A stretch of DNA of 6,203 nucleotides from assembly GCA_947177465.1 (NCBI GenBank), contig CAMWUP010000130.1, positions 1-6,203 on the forward strand, given 5' to 3'. This DNA is from an uncultured Lachnospiraceae bacterium. GTDB lineage: Bacteria > Bacillota > Clostridia > Lachnospirales > Lachnospiraceae. The notes under the pieces are model-generated. The model had not been told where the DNA came from. It ran no database searches and was given only the letters and a program-made list of their open reading frames with translations. The position numbers and the translations under genes were made by a program. Below are positions 4,700 through 6,203 of this stretch, one piece after another (the first letter of the stretch is position 1; the number at the start of each line of letters is the position of its first letter).

Positions 4700-6064
4700 C
4701 TAAAAACGCAAATACATAAAGGGGTTATTTCCTTCCGTCATAATCCGCCATACACACCACCAGAACAAAGCCGCCAGAACAAGCATACCCACAAGCTTAT
4801 TGCGGTAGCGCTCAAACAGCTTTTTGGAGATTGGCGTACACATAAAAATCCCCACTACAAACAATACGCCATAATTGCCGGCCGCTTTAACAAAGTCCGC
4901 AGGATTCACATTGATTCCCGCTGTAAATCCAAACATTCTGCCAAAATAGACCTGCAGCTCAGATATATCAGTAATGGCAAAGCACATCCATGTCAGCGGA
5001 ATCACAAACAGCACATAAAGATGGGAAAGAACTCTGCTCTTCTTGATTCGGTTGTTCTTGTCCAGCAGCCGCTCGAGCGTAATCAAAAGCCACAAACTCA
5101 ACCCCCAAATCAGGAAATTCGGGCTGCCGCCGTGCCAAAACGAGGTAAGTATCCATACTGCAAGAAGATTCAATACTGTACGGAAAACGCCTTTTCTGCT
5201 GCCGCCTAAAGGAATGTAAACATAATCTCTGAACCACCTGCCCAGCGTCATATGCCATCTTCTGTAAAATTCGCGGACACTTTTTGAGATATAAGGCATA
5301 TCAAAATTCTCCGGCAGGGAAAAGCCCAACATCTCACCCAGACCAACCGCCATCAGCGAATAGCCATAAAAATCAAAATAAATCTGCATGGAATAACCGA
5401 CTGCACCGAACCACGCCAGCGGTGTCGATATGCTGACAAAGCCCGTCGTCTGTATTTCATGCCACAAAATAGCAAGCCGGTCCGCCAGAAGCACCTTCAT
5501 CGACAGTCCCCATACAAACCGCTTCAGACCCCCGTCAAACTGTGCCAGCGTACATCTGCGGAACTTCAATTCTCTGGAAACCTCGCTGTAAGTGACAATA
5601 GGTCCCGCCACAAGCTGCGGAAACATACTGATATAAGTGCCCAGCTTCACGAAGGAATGTTCCGTGCGGATATCCCCCCGATATACATCCACAAGATACG
5701 AAAGCACCTGAAAGGTATAAAAACTAATTCCCAAAGGCAGTCCCAGCTTTACGTTCGCCAGAAAAACCTCCGGAATAAATTTAAAAAATGCCAGCACCGC
5801 TACATCCGCCGCAGCCGTCGCCCAAAATAGCAATCTTCTTTTTGTCTGCTTTGTTTTTCGCTTTATATCGAGCCGCTTTCCTACCTCATAATTTACCACC
5901 ATGGAAGCCAGCAGCAACAGCACATATACAGGCTCCCCGTACGCATAAAAGTATATGCTGCCTATAAAAAGCACCACATTTCTGTATCTTGCTTCCGTAA
6001 TATAATAAATCAATAGGAAAATCGGCAAAAATTTCAATAAAAAATCAACACTGTTAAATACCAA
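4700..6064 (-). CDS. MBOAT family membrane-bound O-acyltransferase (AlgI/DltB-like)
   Basis: A 454-residue polytopic membrane protein, typical length for bacterial MBOAT proteins, with about 11 hydrophobic segments. Family hallmarks: N-terminal MVFNSVDFLLKFLPIF; LGISFYTFQVLSYLVDVYRG (residues 111-130); FPQLVAGPI (148-156); FDFYGYS (230-236); the long conserved block from NFDMPY (253) through REFYRRWHMTLGRWFRDYVY to PLGGSR (290), containing His271; and TSFWHGGSPNFLIWG (307-321), with His311 as the invariant catalytic histidine. The C-terminus NPFMYLRF matches the family's usual ending. These proteins pass acyl groups, often acetyl, from the cytosol across the membrane to an extracytoplasmic acceptor. 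The start is TTG at 6064: an in-frame TGA lies 6 nt upstream and the family N-terminus begins exactly there. The ribosome binding site is weak. It heads a two-gene unit with the SGNH protein. The acceptor could be exopolysaccharide, teichoic acid or peptidoglycan; no dlt or glycan genes are present to decide. Confidence 0.92.
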   Translation of the reverse strand: MVFNSVDFLLKFLPIFLLIYYITEARYRNVVLFIGSIYFYAYGEPVYVLLLLASMVVNYEVGKRLDIKRKTKQTKRRLLFWATAAADVAVLAFFKFIPEVFLANVKLGLPLGISFYTFQVLSYLVDVYRGDIRTEHSFVKLGTYISMFPQLVAGPIVTYSEVSRELKFRRCTLAQFDGGLKRFVWGLSMKVLLADRLAILWHEIQTTGFVSISTPLAWFGAVGYSMQIYFDFYGYSLMAVGLGEMLGFSLPENFDMPYISKSVREFYRRWHMTLGRWFRDYVYIPLGGSRKGVFRTVLNLLAVWILTSFWHGGSPNFLIWGLSLWLLITLERLLDKNNRIKKSRVLSHLYVLFVIPLTWMCFAITDISELQVYFGRMFGFTAGINVNPADFVKAAGNYGVLFVVGIFMCTPISKKLFERYRNKLVGMLVLAALFWWCVWRIMTEGNNPFMYLRF

Positions 6065-6088
6065 TTTCCATCACATCTCAATCTGTCT

Positions 6089-6117
6089 GTTATAATAAAA
6101 TTGTAACTTTTTGTCGA
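6089..6117 (-). promoter_or_regulatory. Promoter of the MBOAT-SGNH unit
   Basis: TCGACA (6117-6112, five of six) and TATAAC (6094-6089, five of six) with a 17-nt spacer. The region upstream to the window edge is strongly AT-rich and could act as an UP element. A second overlapping candidate, TTGCGC with TACAAT, also has 17-nt spacing but a poorer -35. The predicted start near 6082 gives a leader of only about 18 nt before the TTG codon. Confidence 0.6.
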
Positions 6118-6203
6118 AATTCGCGCAAGAGAAAAATTCTTAATTTTCTATATCAATTTCATATATTTATATTTGCCTTTTGATGTATTCTATTCTACAA
6201 TAT
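6118..6203. other. AT-rich intergenic edge, no gene seen
   Basis: Mostly A and T with no reading frame or strong hairpin. A weak AT stem around 6130-6150 is not convincing. It most likely serves as upstream promoter sequence for the MBOAT unit. Confidence 0.5.

Noticed and set aside
6128..6150. AT-rich inverted repeat upstream of the MBOAT promoter
   Set aside because: The stem is almost all A-T with a bulge and lies in very AT-rich DNA, where such matches are expected by chance.

Overview
The window looks like chromosomal DNA from a low-to-mid GC Clostridia, most likely a gut Lachnospiraceae. The reasons are strong AGGAGG-type ribosome binding sites, sigma-A-like promoters, a secreted protein with a VSxGD-repeat linker, and best family resemblance to Firmicutes versions of each enzyme. 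This is an inference from style; no marker gene is present. Every recognisable gene lies on the minus strand, so transcription runs from high to low coordinates.

In transcription order: (1) About 6203-6065 is an AT-rich promoter region. It drives a two-gene unit: an MBOAT membrane O-acyltransferase (6064-4700, TTG start), then 56 nt later a membrane-anchored SGNH/GDSL hydrolase-like protein (4643-3723, GTG start). This pairing is typical of systems that O-acylate an extracytoplasmic polymer; the polymer cannot be told from here. (2) A UraA-type uracil permease (3618-2221) has its own TTGACG-N17-TAAGAT promoter and a hairpin terminator at about 2186-2159. (3) A cytosolic M19 dipeptidase (2066-1014) has a perfect TATAAT box and a small hairpin next to its Shine-Dalgarno.

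(4) Positions 1013-598 hold no convincing protein gene but are highly structured. There is a GC-rich segment with competing inverted repeats (1006-951), a TTGACA-N17-TACAGT promoter (943-915) whose -10 box overlaps a CAGTAA/TTACTG palindrome (918-900), about 110 nt of non-coding sequence, and a strong hairpin with a short U tract (799-766). This could be a small RNA gene or an attenuated leader, and it is the least explained part of the window. (5) Next comes a small, secreted, cysteine-rich protein of unknown function (597-262) with an excellent ribosome binding site, followed by a long terminator-like hairpin (255-215). (6) The start of a lipoprotein gene (182-1) runs off the left edge.

The uracil permease and dipeptidase are ordinary nutrient-salvage genes with no visible functional link to their neighbours. 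No tRNA, rRNA, CRISPR array, transposase or phage gene was seen.
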